From positions 1-59,359 of IMG/VR virus record IMGVR_UViG_3300020171_000031: DNA of 59,359 nt. One strand, 5' to 3'. The notes beneath the pieces are model-generated. The model searched no databases and was not told the origin of the DNA. It saw nothing but the letters and a program-made list of their open reading frames with translations. Origin of the DNA: a virus. A program made the translations under genes and the position numbers. Positions within the stretch are counted from its first letter, which is position 1. Every line of letters begins with the position of its first letter. This document shows positions 30,884-39,425 of the stretch, piece after piece.

Positions 30884-31061
30884 ATGGCGAGGTTCTGGCA
30901 GGCGCCAGAGCCGCCGGACGTGGCCGCCCAACGTGCGAAGCTGGGGCAGGCGTTGGGGCTGCACAGTACGGTATGCGGATGCTCACCCTGGGGTCACGGT
31001 ATACGCATGGCGCGACATCCGCCACGGGTTGTTCTTCGGGATGAAGACGATAGTGGAGTAG
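30884..31061 (+). pseudogene. Hypothetical gene with a G-run frame break
   Basis: ATG 30884 with SD AAGGAGATGTGGC starts MARFWQAPEPPDVAAQRAKL. About 25 codons later the sensible frame becomes YADAHPGVTVYAWRDIRHGL, ending at TAG 31061. Removing one G of the run 30955-30958 joins them into a protein of about 59 residues. It is not enclosed by an array repeat. Function unknown. Confidence 0.5.
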
Positions 31062-31115
31062 GCGCGGTTGCGCCTCCCCCAGGAGGGCCGAGACGGCTCC
31101 GCCATCTTGGGGGAG
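31061..31115 (+). terminator. Tandem hairpins after the array region
   Basis: GGCGC-GGTT-GCGCC (31061-31074) overlaps the stop codon. CTCCCCCA near 31074 pairs with TGGGGGAG ending at 31115 (about 12-15 pairs with one mismatch). No U run, so likely mRNA end-processing or a weak terminator. Confidence 0.5.
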
Positions 31116-31137
31116 ATGCAAACGAAAGGAGATGTGC

Positions 31138-32178
31138 ATGACAGCAGGCAAACCCTGTCCCGTGGCAGGCTGCGGGTACGCGGCGCTGTCGCAGGGCGAC
31201 CTGGACGGGCACACCGCCTACGCTCACCGTGAGCGGAAGCCGACCCCCTCCGGCAACCCTGTGGCCGCGCCTCCAGCTCCGCAGCGGGCCGACAAGCCGG
31301 AGTGGCATCCGGCGCTGTACGTCCCGCAACGCGACCCGCACTTTTGGGTTGCGGACGAAACCACCCGCTTGTTCTTCGTCCTGCAAATGCGGACGGAGGC
31401 GGGCCATCAGGAGAACGTGCTTCTCCGTGGCCCCAAGGGGACGGGCAAGACGACGCTGCCGCGGATATACGCGGCGGCGTGCAAGCGCCCGTTCTTCTCC
31501 ATGGACTGCGGAGCCGTCTCGGAGCTCTCCGACTGGTGGGGTGACAAGGAGCTGGAGGGCGGGCGCACCTTCACTGTGAGAGCAGCCCTGGTGGACGCCC
31601 TGGAGACAGAGAACTGTGTCGTCCTGCTGGACGAGGCCAACAGGACGCATCCCGAGAACCTGAACGCCCTATTCGGCCTCCTGGACCACAGGCGAGCCGC
31701 GTGGGTCCCGCTGCTCCGGCGGGAGGTACGCGTGGCGCGGGGCGTGACGTTCTTCACGACGCTCAACGAGGGGACGGAGTACGCGGGCACCAACCCCGTG
31801 GACTCGGCCCTGCGGGACAGGTTCTCCTACACCATCGTGACCACCTGGCCGCCGGAGCTTGAGGAGGCGGCCATCCTGGTGGGCCGAACGGGGGTGGACC
31901 AGGATATGGCGGCGAAGTTGGTACGGTTCGCCAACACCGTCCGCCGCACCCCCGCCATCCACTACGCCCTGTCCACCAGGGCCCTCTTGGCCACGTGCCA
32001 GTGTCTCCAGGAGGGCATGGCGTTGCAGGAGGCGGCGCTGTTCACTGTCGTCAACGCGGCGCCCGAGGATGTGGACCGAAAACTCCTTCTGCAAGCGCTT
32101 CAGATGCACGTCGGGAAGATTGACGAGGCGTGGGTAGTCTCCGTGACGGGCGAAGCCGTCCAGGGGGCGACGCCATGA
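31138..32178 (+). CDS. MoxR-type AAA+ ATPase with N-terminal C2H2 finger
   Basis: 346 residues; ATG 31138 is preferred to 31132, which lies in the SD. Residues 6-28 form a C2H2 finger (CPVAGCGYAAL ... HTAYAH). The AAA+ core has Walker A RGPKGTGKTTLP, Walker B CVVLLDEANR and sensor TTLNEGTEYAGT. MoxR-type ATPases remodel proteins together with VWA partners, and the next gene (overlap 4 nt) is such a partner. The small-RNA complement covers its SD. Confidence 0.9.
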   Translation: MTAGKPCPVAGCGYAALSQGDLDGHTAYAHRERKPTPSGNPVAAPPAPQRADKPEWHPALYVPQRDPHFWVADETTRLFFVLQMRTEAGHQENVLLRGPKGTGKTTLPRIYAAACKRPFFSMDCGAVSELSDWWGDKELEGGRTFTVRAALVDALETENCVVLLDEANRTHPENLNALFGLLDHRRAAWVPLLRREVRVARGVTFFTTLNEGTEYAGTNPVDSALRDRFSYTIVTTWPPELEEAAILVGRTGVDQDMAAKLVRFANTVRRTPAIHYALSTRALLATCQCLQEGMALQEAALFTVVNAAPEDVDRKLLLQALQMHVGKIDEAWVVSVTGEAVQGATP

Positions 32179-34487
32179 CGCAGCGAAACCTCTCGGACTT
32201 CTGGCGCTTTGACAAGTCGGACGACCTGGTGATGGAGATGGTGAGCGTTCTCCAGGGGGCCGACAACCTCATCGGGCTGATGTCGGGCGACATGCAGCGG
32301 GAGAAGCTCATGGAGAAGCGGATGCGCGTCCGCTGGTGCCCAGGGGATGTGAGCGCGGTCTCTCCGGAGCGGGAGGTCGTGTTCCTCAACTACCGCCACC
32401 TGCGGGGCGTGCCGACGCCCTTCCCGGGCGAGGCGGTGGACAAGGTGATAGGCGACGCGGCCCATGAGGGGGGCCACGTCCTGTGGACGGGCAACACGCC
32501 CGACTGGGCGGCGGAGTTGCACCGCCGCTACATGATGCGGGGGAAGAACGGAGGCCGTGGAAAGTTCGCCATCTGGTACGGGCGCAACCGTCAGGGGATG
32601 GTGGCGTGGTTCAAGGACTGCGCCAACATCCTGGAGGACGCCTACGTGGACAAGAAGGTGAGCAACCGATGGCCCGTCCTGGGCGCCTATATCCAGCAGG
32701 CGAAGGCGAATAACCCCGCGGACCTTCGGGTAGATTGGGATGCCATCGCGGCGAAACCGAAGCCGTCCATGCTGGAGATGCGGAATCTCTGGTGTCACCT
32801 GGCGCTGTACGGCGGCGATGTCCCGGCGCAACTCTCCAGGAGTGTGCGGGATGGGCTCGACTTCCTGCTCGACTCCACGCTGCGCGTTCTCAAGCTGGAA
32901 AGTGTCGGGCTTCGCCTGGACGTGGCGTTCGAGTGCCTAGTGTACATGGTCAAGGCGTACACGGAGGACGAGCGGGCGCTTCCGAAGAAGCCGCCCGCGC
33001 CCCAGGCTCCAGCAGCTGAGTTGGCCGAAGGCGAGGGGGAGGGAGGGCAAGGCGACCCCACTCCTGGTGAGACGGGCCTGCCCGACCTGGAGAAGAAGCC
33101 CAAGGCCACCCCAAAGGGTGAGAAGGAGGACGAGGGTGAAAAGCAAGACGGCGAGGACGCCGATGGAGATTCGGACGCTGACGCAGCGGACGGTGCAGGC
33201 GATAAGGAGGCTGGACAGGCTCCTGCCACCGATGCCGAGCCCGACGAAGAGGACGAGAACGCCGACCCGGAAGCCGGCCAGGATGGCGAGGGCAAAGGCG
33301 GAGACGCAGACGGCGCTGGCGAAAATGGAGAGGATAGTGCGGAGGCTGGCAGCGGCTCCGCCGACGCCGACGGAGAGGGCAAGGCTGGAAAGAAAGACAC
33401 GGGCGGCGAAGCGGGAGAAGGCGGCGGCAAGGGCGGCGAGGAGGGTGACGGGGAAGATGGGGGTGAGGAAGCCGACGTCACGCCGTCCTTAAAGCTGGCG
33501 CCCAAGCAGCCCGACGAGGACAAGGACGAGTACACTCCGGGCGGCACCAACGCGGCCAGCGATACGCTGGAGCACCAGCGGGATATGCAGTCCCAGGTCA
33601 TCACGGTGGACGACCCGCACCTCCTGGAACTGGTGGAGAAGGCGATGGCCGAGCAGCTGGAACTGCTCACCAAGGAGGTCGCCGACATCCTGGCGCAGAA
33701 GCCGGAGGAGGTGGCTACCAGAGCGCGCCGCGCCTCCTATGACGCCCAGGCTCTGGCGGAGATTCGCCTGCGCATCGGACAGCAGGCGGCGAATCTCCGC
33801 AGGGTGTTCGAGCAGGAGATGCGGGCTAACTCGCGCTTCCTGCGCGGGCAGCTCAGAGGGCGGCTGGACACCCGCCGCCTGGCCAGGGTGGGAGCGGGCG
33901 ACTACAACGTGCGGATGCGGCGTGAGGTTATCGGGAAGCCCGACCTGGCCCTGGGCCTCCTGATGGATGTGAGTGGGTCCATGATGGGCTACATGCCCGT
34001 AGTGTGGGAGACGGCGGGCCTGTTCGCGGAGGCGCTGGTGGGGCGGCCTGGGATTAACTTCCTGGGTTGCACCTACACCACCGAGTATTCCAATGGGCAA
34101 AACGGGACTTGCCTGACGCGCATCGCCGACAGGGGTCTGGGGCGGCTGTGCGTCGGGGATGTGGTGCAGGGTGGTGGCACTCCCTCCGGGCAGGCTATCG
34201 CCGCCATGCGGGTGCTGGTGGGGCGGATGCCCGAGCGGGAGAAGGTGATAATCCACTTCACGGATGGCCAGCCCGACCGGGAGGAGCCAGTCCGGCGGGC
34301 GGTGGAGGCGTGTCGCCAGGCGGGCATTGGGGTGGTGTGCATCACGGTGCTGGATGGGGGCTGGCGCGGCGCCACCTGGCAGCAGCAGCACCTGGACTTG
34401 CAGTACGGGCGCGGAAACTGGGGACTAATCGGCAAGGTGGAGGACCTGCCCAAGGCGGTGGCGGCCCTCCTCAAGAGTCTAGCGTAG
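32175..34487 (+). CDS. VWA-domain CobT-like partner of the MoxR ATPase
   Basis: 770 residues from ATG 32175 (MTQRNLSDFWRFDKSDDLVM). N-terminal helical/zincin-like part with AAHEGGHVLWTG, an HExxH site near residue 98. Residues 280-440 are Asp/Glu/Gly-rich and disordered. A coiled region (about 465-560) then leads to a VWA domain with the MIDAS motif LMDVSGSMMGY (about 595) and a later Thr/Asp pair (GTPSGQ, FTDGQ). Family: CobT/CbbO-like cofactors. Possible combined peptidase-remodelling function is inferred. Confidence 0.88.
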   Translation: MTQRNLSDFWRFDKSDDLVMEMVSVLQGADNLIGLMSGDMQREKLMEKRMRVRWCPGDVSAVSPEREVVFLNYRHLRGVPTPFPGEAVDKVIGDAAHEGGHVLWTGNTPDWAAELHRRYMMRGKNGGRGKFAIWYGRNRQGMVAWFKDCANILEDAYVDKKVSNRWPVLGAYIQQAKANNPADLRVDWDAIAAKPKPSMLEMRNLWCHLALYGGDVPAQLSRSVRDGLDFLLDSTLRVLKLESVGLRLDVAFECLVYMVKAYTEDERALPKKPPAPQAPAAELAEGEGEGGQGDPTPGETGLPDLEKKPKATPKGEKEDEGEKQDGEDADGDSDADAADGAGDKEAGQAPATDAEPDEEDENADPEAGQDGEGKGGDADGAGENGEDSAEAGSGSADADGEGKAGKKDTGGEAGEGGGKGGEEGDGEDGGEEADVTPSLKLAPKQPDEDKDEYTPGGTNAASDTLEHQRDMQSQVITVDDPHLLELVEKAMAEQLELLTKEVADILAQKPEEVATRARRASYDAQALAEIRLRIGQQAANLRRVFEQEMRANSRFLRGQLRGRLDTRRLARVGAGDYNVRMRREVIGKPDLALGLLMDVSGSMMGYMPVVWETAGLFAEALVGRPGINFLGCTYTTEYSNGQNGTCLTRIADRGLGRLCVGDVVQGGGTPSGQAIAAMRVLVGRMPEREKVIIHFTDGQPDREEPVRRAVEACRQAGIGVVCITVLDGGWRGATWQQQHLDLQYGRGNWGLIGKVEDLPKAVAALLKSLA

Positions 34488-34497
34488 GAGGTGTGCG

Positions 34498-34665
34498 ATG
34501 GAACAGCAAGCGGAGGACCGTGAAAAGGAGGAGGCTTTCGAGAGGGCTTTACGGCTCCTGCTTGAGGACCCGCAGTCACTCGGGATGACACTGGGGGAGT
34601 GGACAGCGGAGATGGCGAAGGACGAGACGCCGAAGGAAGGCAGGAGACAGCGAAAGGAGGTGTGA
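34498..34665 (+). CDS. Small acidic helical protein, 55 aa
   Basis: ATG 34498 follows GTAGGAGGTGTGCG. MEQQAEDREKEEAFERALRL is a charged helix. Followed by another SD and gene. Unknown. Confidence 0.65.
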   Translation: MEQQAEDREKEEAFERALRLLLEDPQSLGMTLGEWTAEMAKDETPKEGRRQRKEV

Positions 34666-34666
34666 G

Positions 34667-34939
34667 ATGGTACGGCAGGAAACGGTAGAGAGGGAAGCGG
34701 AGCAGCGGGGCCTGATGGCTCCCGCCGAGGCGGTCGAGACGCTCTCGACGTGGCGGCAGTCCGTGGGGCGGTGGGACCTGCCCAAGGCGGTGGAGGAGGC
34801 GGTGGAAGTGCTGACCGCCTTCAACGTCCACCAGTGCGGCGAGACGTGCCCGTGCTGGCGGGAGGGCTTCGAGGCGGGCAAAGAGCACGCGCGGGACACG
34901 GTGGGCGACTGGTACGAGCCAAGGCCGTTCGGAAGATAG
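34667..34939 (+). CDS. Hypothetical protein with a Cys cluster, 90 aa
   Basis: ATG 34667 after AAAGGAGGTGTGAG. Helical N-terminal half. Near residue 57, HQCGETCPCW gives three Cys and one His close together, a possible metal site. Precedes the Ku gene by 24 nt. Function unknown. Confidence 0.68.
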   Translation: MVRQETVEREAEQRGLMAPAEAVETLSTWRQSVGRWDLPKAVEEAVEVLTAFNVHQCGETCPCWREGFEAGKEHARDTVGDWYEPRPFGR

Positions 34940-34963
34940 AACCGACGAAAGAAGGAGAGTGAC

Positions 34964-35761
34964 ATGAGCAGACCATTGTGGAAAGGCACGGTCAGTTTTG
35001 GCCTTGTCAACATCCCCGTGGCGCTCTATGGAGCGACGGACGAGCTGAAGGTCAGCTTCCGCACGCTCCACAAGGGGTGCGCTGCGCCCATCGCGCAGCA
35101 GCACACCTGCACCGCCTGTAAGCAGGTGGTGGAGAGGGCGGATGAGGTCAAGGGGTATGAGGTCGAGGAAGGCCGCTTCGTCGTCATGGAAGAGGCGGAC
35201 TTCGCGGGCCTCCCCGTAGCGTCCCAGACGAGCATCAAGGTGGTGGGCTTCGTGGACTCATTCCAGGTGGACCCGCGCCAGCTCGATGAGCCGTACTTCA
35301 TGGGCATCGGGCAGACCAAGCGGGGGAAGGTGAACGTCGTGGACCAGGGAGCGGCCAAGGGGTTTGCCCTCCTGCACGCCGCGATGCAGAAGCTGGACAA
35401 GCTGGCGGTGGCCAAGGTGACGATGCGCCAGCGGGAGAAGCTGGTGGTGTTCCGTCCCTATGGCGACGTGATGCTTCTCCAGACGTTGCGATGGCCCGAC
35501 GAGCTTCGGTCGGCGGAGGCGCCTGCTCTGCCGGAGGTCTCGGACAAGGAGTTGGCGCTGGCCGAGTCGCTGGTGAACGCCATCGGCGGGTGTGACCTGA
35601 CTAAGTTCAGCGACGAGTACCGGGAGGCGCTGGAGAAGGTCATCCAGGCAAAGGCGGCGGGCCAGCCCGTCGTGAGCGCGGTGCCGACGGAGGCCGAGGC
35701 CACGGTGGACGTGATGGGCGGCCTGGAGGCCAGCCTGGCGGCGCTGCGAGGAGCGGTATGA
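34964..35761 (+). CDS. ku: Ku DNA end-binding protein
   Basis: 265 residues, near the usual bacterial Ku length. MSRPLWKGTVSFGLVNIPVA is the typical opening; CTACKQVVERADEVKGYEVE and the later EPYFMG and KLVVFRPYGDVMLLQTLRWP strands match the beta-barrel core. The C-terminus (VDVMGGLEASLAALRGAV) resembles the family's end-binding tail. Ku holds DNA ends for non-homologous end joining. The ligase gene follows 500 bases on. Confidence 0.92.
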   Translation: MSRPLWKGTVSFGLVNIPVALYGATDELKVSFRTLHKGCAAPIAQQHTCTACKQVVERADEVKGYEVEEGRFVVMEEADFAGLPVASQTSIKVVGFVDSFQVDPRQLDEPYFMGIGQTKRGKVNVVDQGAAKGFALLHAAMQKLDKLAVAKVTMRQREKLVVFRPYGDVMLLQTLRWPDELRSAEAPALPEVSDKELALAESLVNAIGGCDLTKFSDEYREALEKVIQAKAAGQPVVSAVPTEAEATVDVMGGLEASLAALRGAV

Positions 35762-36048
35762 AAACAATCTGGAAGTACGCATTGTTGGTCGCGGACCGCC
35801 AAGAGCTTCAGATGCCCACTGGCGCTAACTTCCTGGCTGTCCAGGTTCAACGGGAGGAGATATGCCTGTGGGCCCTCGTTGACACTGACAACCCATTGGT
35901 AGGGCGCCGCATTCACACTTATGGGACAGGGCAGGGGCTGGGTGAGCTTGGCACCTACATCGGCACCTATCAGCTACGGGGTGGGGGGCTGGTGTTCCAT
36001 GTCTTTGAGGAACGACGCAGCGGTCTTGGCGGAGATCCGGCTGCATGA
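35758..36048 (+). CDS. Hypothetical protein, 96 aa
   Basis: ATG 35758 overlaps the Ku stop by 4 nt. MKTIWKYALLVADRQELQMP, then a beta-rich core (FLAVQVQREEICLWALVDTD, then FHVFEERR). This resembles small conserved phage proteins of unknown function (recall). Overlaps the next gene by 4 nt. Confidence 0.72.
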   Translation: MKTIWKYALLVADRQELQMPTGANFLAVQVQREEICLWALVDTDNPLVGRRIHTYGTGQGLGELGTYIGTYQLRGGGLVFHVFEERRSGLGGDPAA

Positions 36049-36263
36049 GCGAGGAGCGGCGCATCGGGATGAGAAAGGTGGGCCCGTGGGTCTATTGTGG
36101 CCACGGGCCGGAGGGTCTCTTGTGGGCGGCGCCCTCGGACATCGGGAACCTCGTCATCCTCCGATGGGTAAAACTGGGCTGGTGGCCGCTCATCCGGGTT
36201 CACGAGACTTGGGTGGAGCGGGACAGGCTCCTGAATGCCATTGAGAAGGGGGTGCTCAAGTGA
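36045..36263 (+). CDS. Small hypothetical protein, 72 aa
   Basis: ATG 36045. MSEERRIGMRKVGPWVYCGH followed by a WVKLGWWPLIRVHETWVERD segment. Overlaps both neighbours by 4 nt, so it belongs to the Ku-ligase operon. No family known. Confidence 0.65.
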   Translation: MSEERRIGMRKVGPWVYCGHGPEGLLWAAPSDIGNLVILRWVKLGWWPLIRVHETWVERDRLLNAIEKGVLK

Positions 36264-37207
36264 AGCTGGAACCGATGCTGGCAGAGCCTGGGGTCAAGCC
36301 CCGTGTGGACCCGTCGCTCCTGCACGAGGTCAAGTACGACGGCGTGCGCACGCTCTTCGTCGTGGAGGACGGGCACGTCACCTTCTGGTCCAGGGGAGGG
36401 CACGACATCACCGCAGCGTTCCCCGAGCTGGCGGAGGTGCCGTCCCACCTCAAGATGCAGAACGGCGTTGGGGATGGGGAGATAGTAGTGGGCAACGGGA
36501 CGATGGCCGACTTCAACGCCATCTCGCGTCGCGTCCACGTGCAGGACCCCTTGAAGATTCGACTGCGCTCGCGGGAGACGCCGACTAACCTCCGGGTGTT
36601 CGACCTGCCCGTGTATGAGCGGGATGACCTCACGGTGAATGGCGTGCGGCTGTCGCTAATGCAGCGCCGCGAGTTGCTTGCGGCAACCATCCGGGGTGGT
36701 CTGCCGAATGGCGTGGTGTGCATGGGCGACGCTGGGGAGTTCGGCGACGGCGCGGCGTTCTTCCGCTCCTGCCTGGAGCAGGGCTACGAGGGCATGATGG
36801 TGAAGAGCAAGGCGGGCCTCTACTACCCCGGGAAGCGACACCCTGACTGGGGCAAGAGCAAGCTGGAGCAGACAGCCGACTTCCAGGTGGTGGGCTACAC
36901 CTGGGGTGAGGGATGGAGGGGAGAGCGCCAACTCTTCGGTGCGCTGGTGCTGTCCACAGGCACACCAGGCAATCTCCAGTATTGCGGCGAGGTGGGTGGC
37001 GGCTTTACCAATGAGGAGCTGGAGACCATCGGGGCCCACCTGCGCACGATTGCCGTCTCGCAATGCCCGATGGTCAAGCTGGAAAAGGTAGAGGGGCTGT
37101 GCTCGTGGGTCGCGCCAGGGCTGGTGGTCGAGGTTAAGTTCATGGACTGGACGAGTGACCGGAAGCTCCGCTTTCCAAGATTCAAGGCAGTCCGGAGGAT
37201 GCGATGA
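36260..37207 (+). CDS. ATP-dependent DNA ligase
   Basis: 315 residues. Motif I EVKYDGVR has the adenylated Lys at residue 25. Motif III-like region near 105-115, EGMMVKSKAG (motif IV) and WGKSKLEQ (motif V) follow. An OB-fold C-terminal domain ends the protein. This is the size of LigD-type stand-alone ligases. Together with Ku, it can seal joined ends; polymerase and nuclease domains of LigD are absent. Confidence 0.92.
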   Translation: MKLEPMLAEPGVKPRVDPSLLHEVKYDGVRTLFVVEDGHVTFWSRGGHDITAAFPELAEVPSHLKMQNGVGDGEIVVGNGTMADFNAISRRVHVQDPLKIRLRSRETPTNLRVFDLPVYERDDLTVNGVRLSLMQRRELLAATIRGGLPNGVVCMGDAGEFGDGAAFFRSCLEQGYEGMMVKSKAGLYYPGKRHPDWGKSKLEQTADFQVVGYTWGEGWRGERQLFGALVLSTGTPGNLQYCGEVGGGFTNEELETIGAHLRTIAVSQCPMVKLEKVEGLCSWVAPGLVVEVKFMDWTSDRKLRFPRFKAVRRMR

Positions 37208-37380
37208 GGAGCTATATGTCGGGGTCCCAGGCGATTAAAGAGGGACTCATCACGGAGGCACAGTGGCAGGAGGCCATAGCCCATCCCTGGACGTGGGTTG
37301 TGCTGGAGAACGGCACCCGCGTGCGGGAGAGGCCCTGGCAGGGGCTGGAGATAGAGACCCCGGAGGTGCAGCGTGGCTAA
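37204..37380 (+). CDS. Small hypothetical protein, 58 aa
   Basis: ATG 37204 overlaps the ligase stop by 4 nt. MRSYMSGSQAIKEGLITEAQ with a following helix-strand pattern; ends TPEVQRG. Unknown. Stop overlaps the next GTG. Confidence 0.6.
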   Translation: MRSYMSGSQAIKEGLITEAQWQEAIAHPWTWVVLENGTRVRERPWQGLEIETPEVQRG

Positions 37381-37726
37381 AATCTACACCACGGTGGGCA
37401 CGGCGCTCTCCGAGTCCCGGGCGGGCGTCGTGTACAGCATCAAGCGGGACGAGCGCGGAGACCTGTCATGCGATTGCCGGAGCTGGATAAATAACCAGCG
37501 CAAGACGGAGGAGGGGAAGCGGACCTGCAAGCACATCGAGCGGTTCCTCGCTTCCCAGGTGGCCCGCCCGGCCGCCCAAATTGGCGCCGCCATACTTGGC
37601 GGGCGCTCCGCGGCCCAGGTGTGGCGAGACGCAGAGGTTGTCGCACCCGCCCGTGAGGAGAAGCCCTCCGGCGGCACGTTCGACCTGGAAGCGGCGCTGG
37701 CAAAGCTGCGCCAAGAGAGGGGGTAG
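37373..37726 (+). CDS. SWIM-type zinc-finger protein
   Basis: 117 residues from GTG 37373. CDCRSWINNQRKTEEGKRTC followed by KHI fits the SWIM C-x-C-x(n)-C-x-H zinc motif (about residues 33-54). SWIM domains bind DNA or proteins, for example in recombination factors. Acting with Ku and ligase is a plausible inference. The C-terminal part is helical. Confidence 0.72.
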   Translation: MAKIYTTVGTALSESRAGVVYSIKRDERGDLSCDCRSWINNQRKTEEGKRTCKHIERFLASQVARPAAQIGAAILGGRSAAQVWRDAEVVAPAREEKPSGGTFDLEAALAKLRQERG

Positions 37727-37729
37727 AGC

Positions 37730-37990
37730 ATGGAGAAGGTCGTGGTTAAGGGGCAGGGGCTGGTGCCCCTGGTGAAGCGCCTGCGGGTCAAGGCCGTCCC
37801 CTATACGGTGGGGGTTGAGGAGTACGACACGTCCGGACTCCATGACACCTACGACGTGGTGGCCCTGGGGATGTACCGCTGGCAAGACGGCAGCTCCGTG
37901 GCCGTGGCGTGGCTGGCGATACCCGGCGAGCCTATGCGAATGGTCGCCCTGGATAGGCTCATCGTGGTGGAGATGGAAAGTGGCCTTTAG
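37730..37990 (+). CDS. Hypothetical protein, 86 aa
   Basis: ATG 37730. MEKVVVKGQGLVPLVKRLRV begins a mainly beta protein (YDVVALGMYRWQDGSSVAVA). Overlaps the next gene start. No known family. Confidence 0.66.
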   Translation: MEKVVVKGQGLVPLVKRLRVKAVPYTVGVEEYDTSGLHDTYDVVALGMYRWQDGSSVAVAWLAIPGEPMRMVALDRLIVVEMESGL

Positions 37991-38423
37991 ACGCCCTCCG
38001 CAGGACAGTCCAGAGGCGATGGCCGCGACGGTCATGGACCCGCTGGTCCTGCCGTCGCCCCAGTGGGCCGACACGCTCCCCGACTGGATGCCGGCGGCAG
38101 TGGTGGAGGCGCGGGCGCGCTCGCTGGAGAAGCCCACGTTCTCCGTGGGCGGTGTGTGGGAGCCAGACCTGGCCACGGAAGAGGAGGTGATGGCGTACCT
38201 CTACTGTCTCTCGCTGGAGATGCCCTTGAGAAGTGAGTGGACTCGCGTGTATCTCTACGTGGCGGGGCGCGTGATAGGACGCCAGTACCAGGAGGCGAAA
38301 CTGCCGGACGACATTCGGGTGGACTCGCTGGGGCCTGACGAAGCGAGGCTGCTCGATGACCTCCGGCGCAAGATTTGGCACACCCGCGAGAAGCGGAGAC
38401 CGAAGAAGGGTAGGAACATATGA
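37980..38423 (+). CDS. Hypothetical protein, 147 aa
   Basis: GTG 37980 overlaps the upstream stop by 11 nt. Pro/Ala-rich start, then a helical region (ATEEEVMAYLYCLSLEMPLR) and a basic end (REKRRPKKGRNI). Function unknown. Confidence 0.66.
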   Translation: MAFRRPPQDSPEAMAATVMDPLVLPSPQWADTLPDWMPAAVVEARARSLEKPTFSVGGVWEPDLATEEEVMAYLYCLSLEMPLRSEWTRVYLYVAGRVIGRQYQEAKLPDDIRVDSLGPDEARLLDDLRRKIWHTREKRRPKKGRNI

Positions 38424-38695
38424 ACTATGATATGAACTATGAGCAACTGCCGGAGCACATCCGGCACGGCTTCCAGGCGTACATCGAGGAGCACCGCGAG
38501 CCCGGAGACTTCGTAATGGCCTGCCTGGAGAACAATCTATGCGAAGCCTGCGGGCGCGCCGATGAGACCAACAGGGAGCGCATGTTTGACATCGTGAGTT
38601 TCCTATACAACGAGGCGCCTGCTGAGTGTTGGGGTTCGTCCGCAAAGGTTGAAGCCTGGCTGGCGGAAAGAGTGCGCGATGAAACTCCAAGCTAA
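38420..38695 (+). CDS. Small zinc-type protein, 91 aa
   Basis: ATG 38420 overlaps the upstream stop. MNYDMNYEQLPEHIRHGFQA then MACLENNLCEACGRADETN with a CEAC metal-like knuckle. Unknown. Confidence 0.65.
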   Translation: MNYDMNYEQLPEHIRHGFQAYIEEHREPGDFVMACLENNLCEACGRADETNRERMFDIVSFLYNEAPAECWGSSAKVEAWLAERVRDETPS

Positions 38696-38981
38696 GTTCA
38701 CGTCCCGGCGGGCGGCTGCCGCCACGGTGCGGAAGCTCCTGGCTGACCTGAACGGCGAGGTGGACGTGGCGGTATATGCGGACAGTGTCCGCGTCGTGTA
38801 CCAGGACGTACAGGTAGGCTGGCGAGAGTATGCCTGGGCCATCTGCCTTGAGGAGGCGAAGGTGTATCCCGGCAAGGTGGTGCGGGTGGAGGGTGTGGTA
38901 TCGCCCGACTGGGTGGAGGTCTATCGCGGCCGGGAGGGCGCGAAGCGGTTCCGCGGCTACTCCTTCCGCAGAGGAGGTTGA
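38679..38981 (+). CDS. Hypothetical protein, 100 aa
   Basis: ATG 38679 (MKLQAKFTSRRAAAATVRKL). Basic, alpha/beta. Overlaps the upstream gene by 17 nt and is followed by GAGGAGGTTGAAG, the SD of the next gene. Function unknown. Confidence 0.65.
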   Translation: MKLQAKFTSRRAAAATVRKLLADLNGEVDVAVYADSVRVVYQDVQVGWREYAWAICLEEAKVYPGKVVRVEGVVSPDWVEVYRGREGAKRFRGYSFRRGG

Positions 38982-38983
38982 AG

Positions 38984-39268
38984 ATGGCTGAATTGAAGCC
39001 GACCGTCATGGCGCTTCAGTGTCCAGTCTGCGAGCACAAGTGGCCTGTGACAATTGAGTTGCCCATGGTGGTGGACGCCTTCGTCATGCACTTGAGGGGC
39101 GCCTGCATCTGCCCCCAGTGTGGTAACGCCTCCAGAAGCTACTCGAAGTCTATCAAGCTGCTCACCGGAAAGCTATTCCACCAAGCCTTGGTGGAATTCA
39201 GGGCAGCAGGGCGAGTACCCCAGGATGCCAATGGTGGGGGAATGTCCGAGGGGGAAGACACATGCTGA
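38984..39268 (+). CDS. Zinc-ribbon protein, 94 aa
   Basis: ATG 38984 with SD GAGGAGG. Two pairs, CPVCEHK (residue 15) and CICPQCGNAS (44-46), suggest a zinc ribbon. Ends GMSEGEDTC. Overlaps the next tiny ORF by 7 nt. Confidence 0.68.
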   Translation: MAELKPTVMALQCPVCEHKWPVTIELPMVVDAFVMHLRGACICPQCGNASRSYSKSIKLLTGKLFHQALVEFRAAGRVPQDANGGGMSEGEDTC

Positions 39269-39327
39269 CCTGCGAGTCGTGCGGGGGTAAGACGGCGATG
39301 TCGGAAGTGCCGAAGGATTTGGGATAG
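39262..39327 (+). CDS. Very short CxxC ORF, 21 aa, possibly truncated
   Basis: ATG 39262. MLTCESCGGKTAMSEVPKDL then a stop. The single CESC knuckle looks like the first half of a zinc ribbon that has been cut short. No clear SD. Low confidence. Confidence 0.35.
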   Translation: MLTCESCGGKTAMSEVPKDLG

Positions 39328-39425
39328 GCAGCGGAGATCAGTTTCTGAAGGAGGTGAGGCTGGACATTAGCTTGCGGGTCCCCATGCAATGGATGAAGAA
39401 TGCCTGAAAGAAGGAGATGGGAGAG

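Noticed and set aside
30732-31061. Continuous ORF of 109 aa covering unit E and the 30884 gene
   Set aside because: Its first two thirds are Arg/Ser-rich out-of-frame sequence across the inverted repeat. Only its last 30 codons look coding, consistent with a frame break of the 30884 gene.
31138-32178. Packaging ATPase of the FtsK/HerA type
   Set aside because: Walker motifs and the VWA partner match MoxR AAA+ proteins, not HerA-type packaging enzymes.
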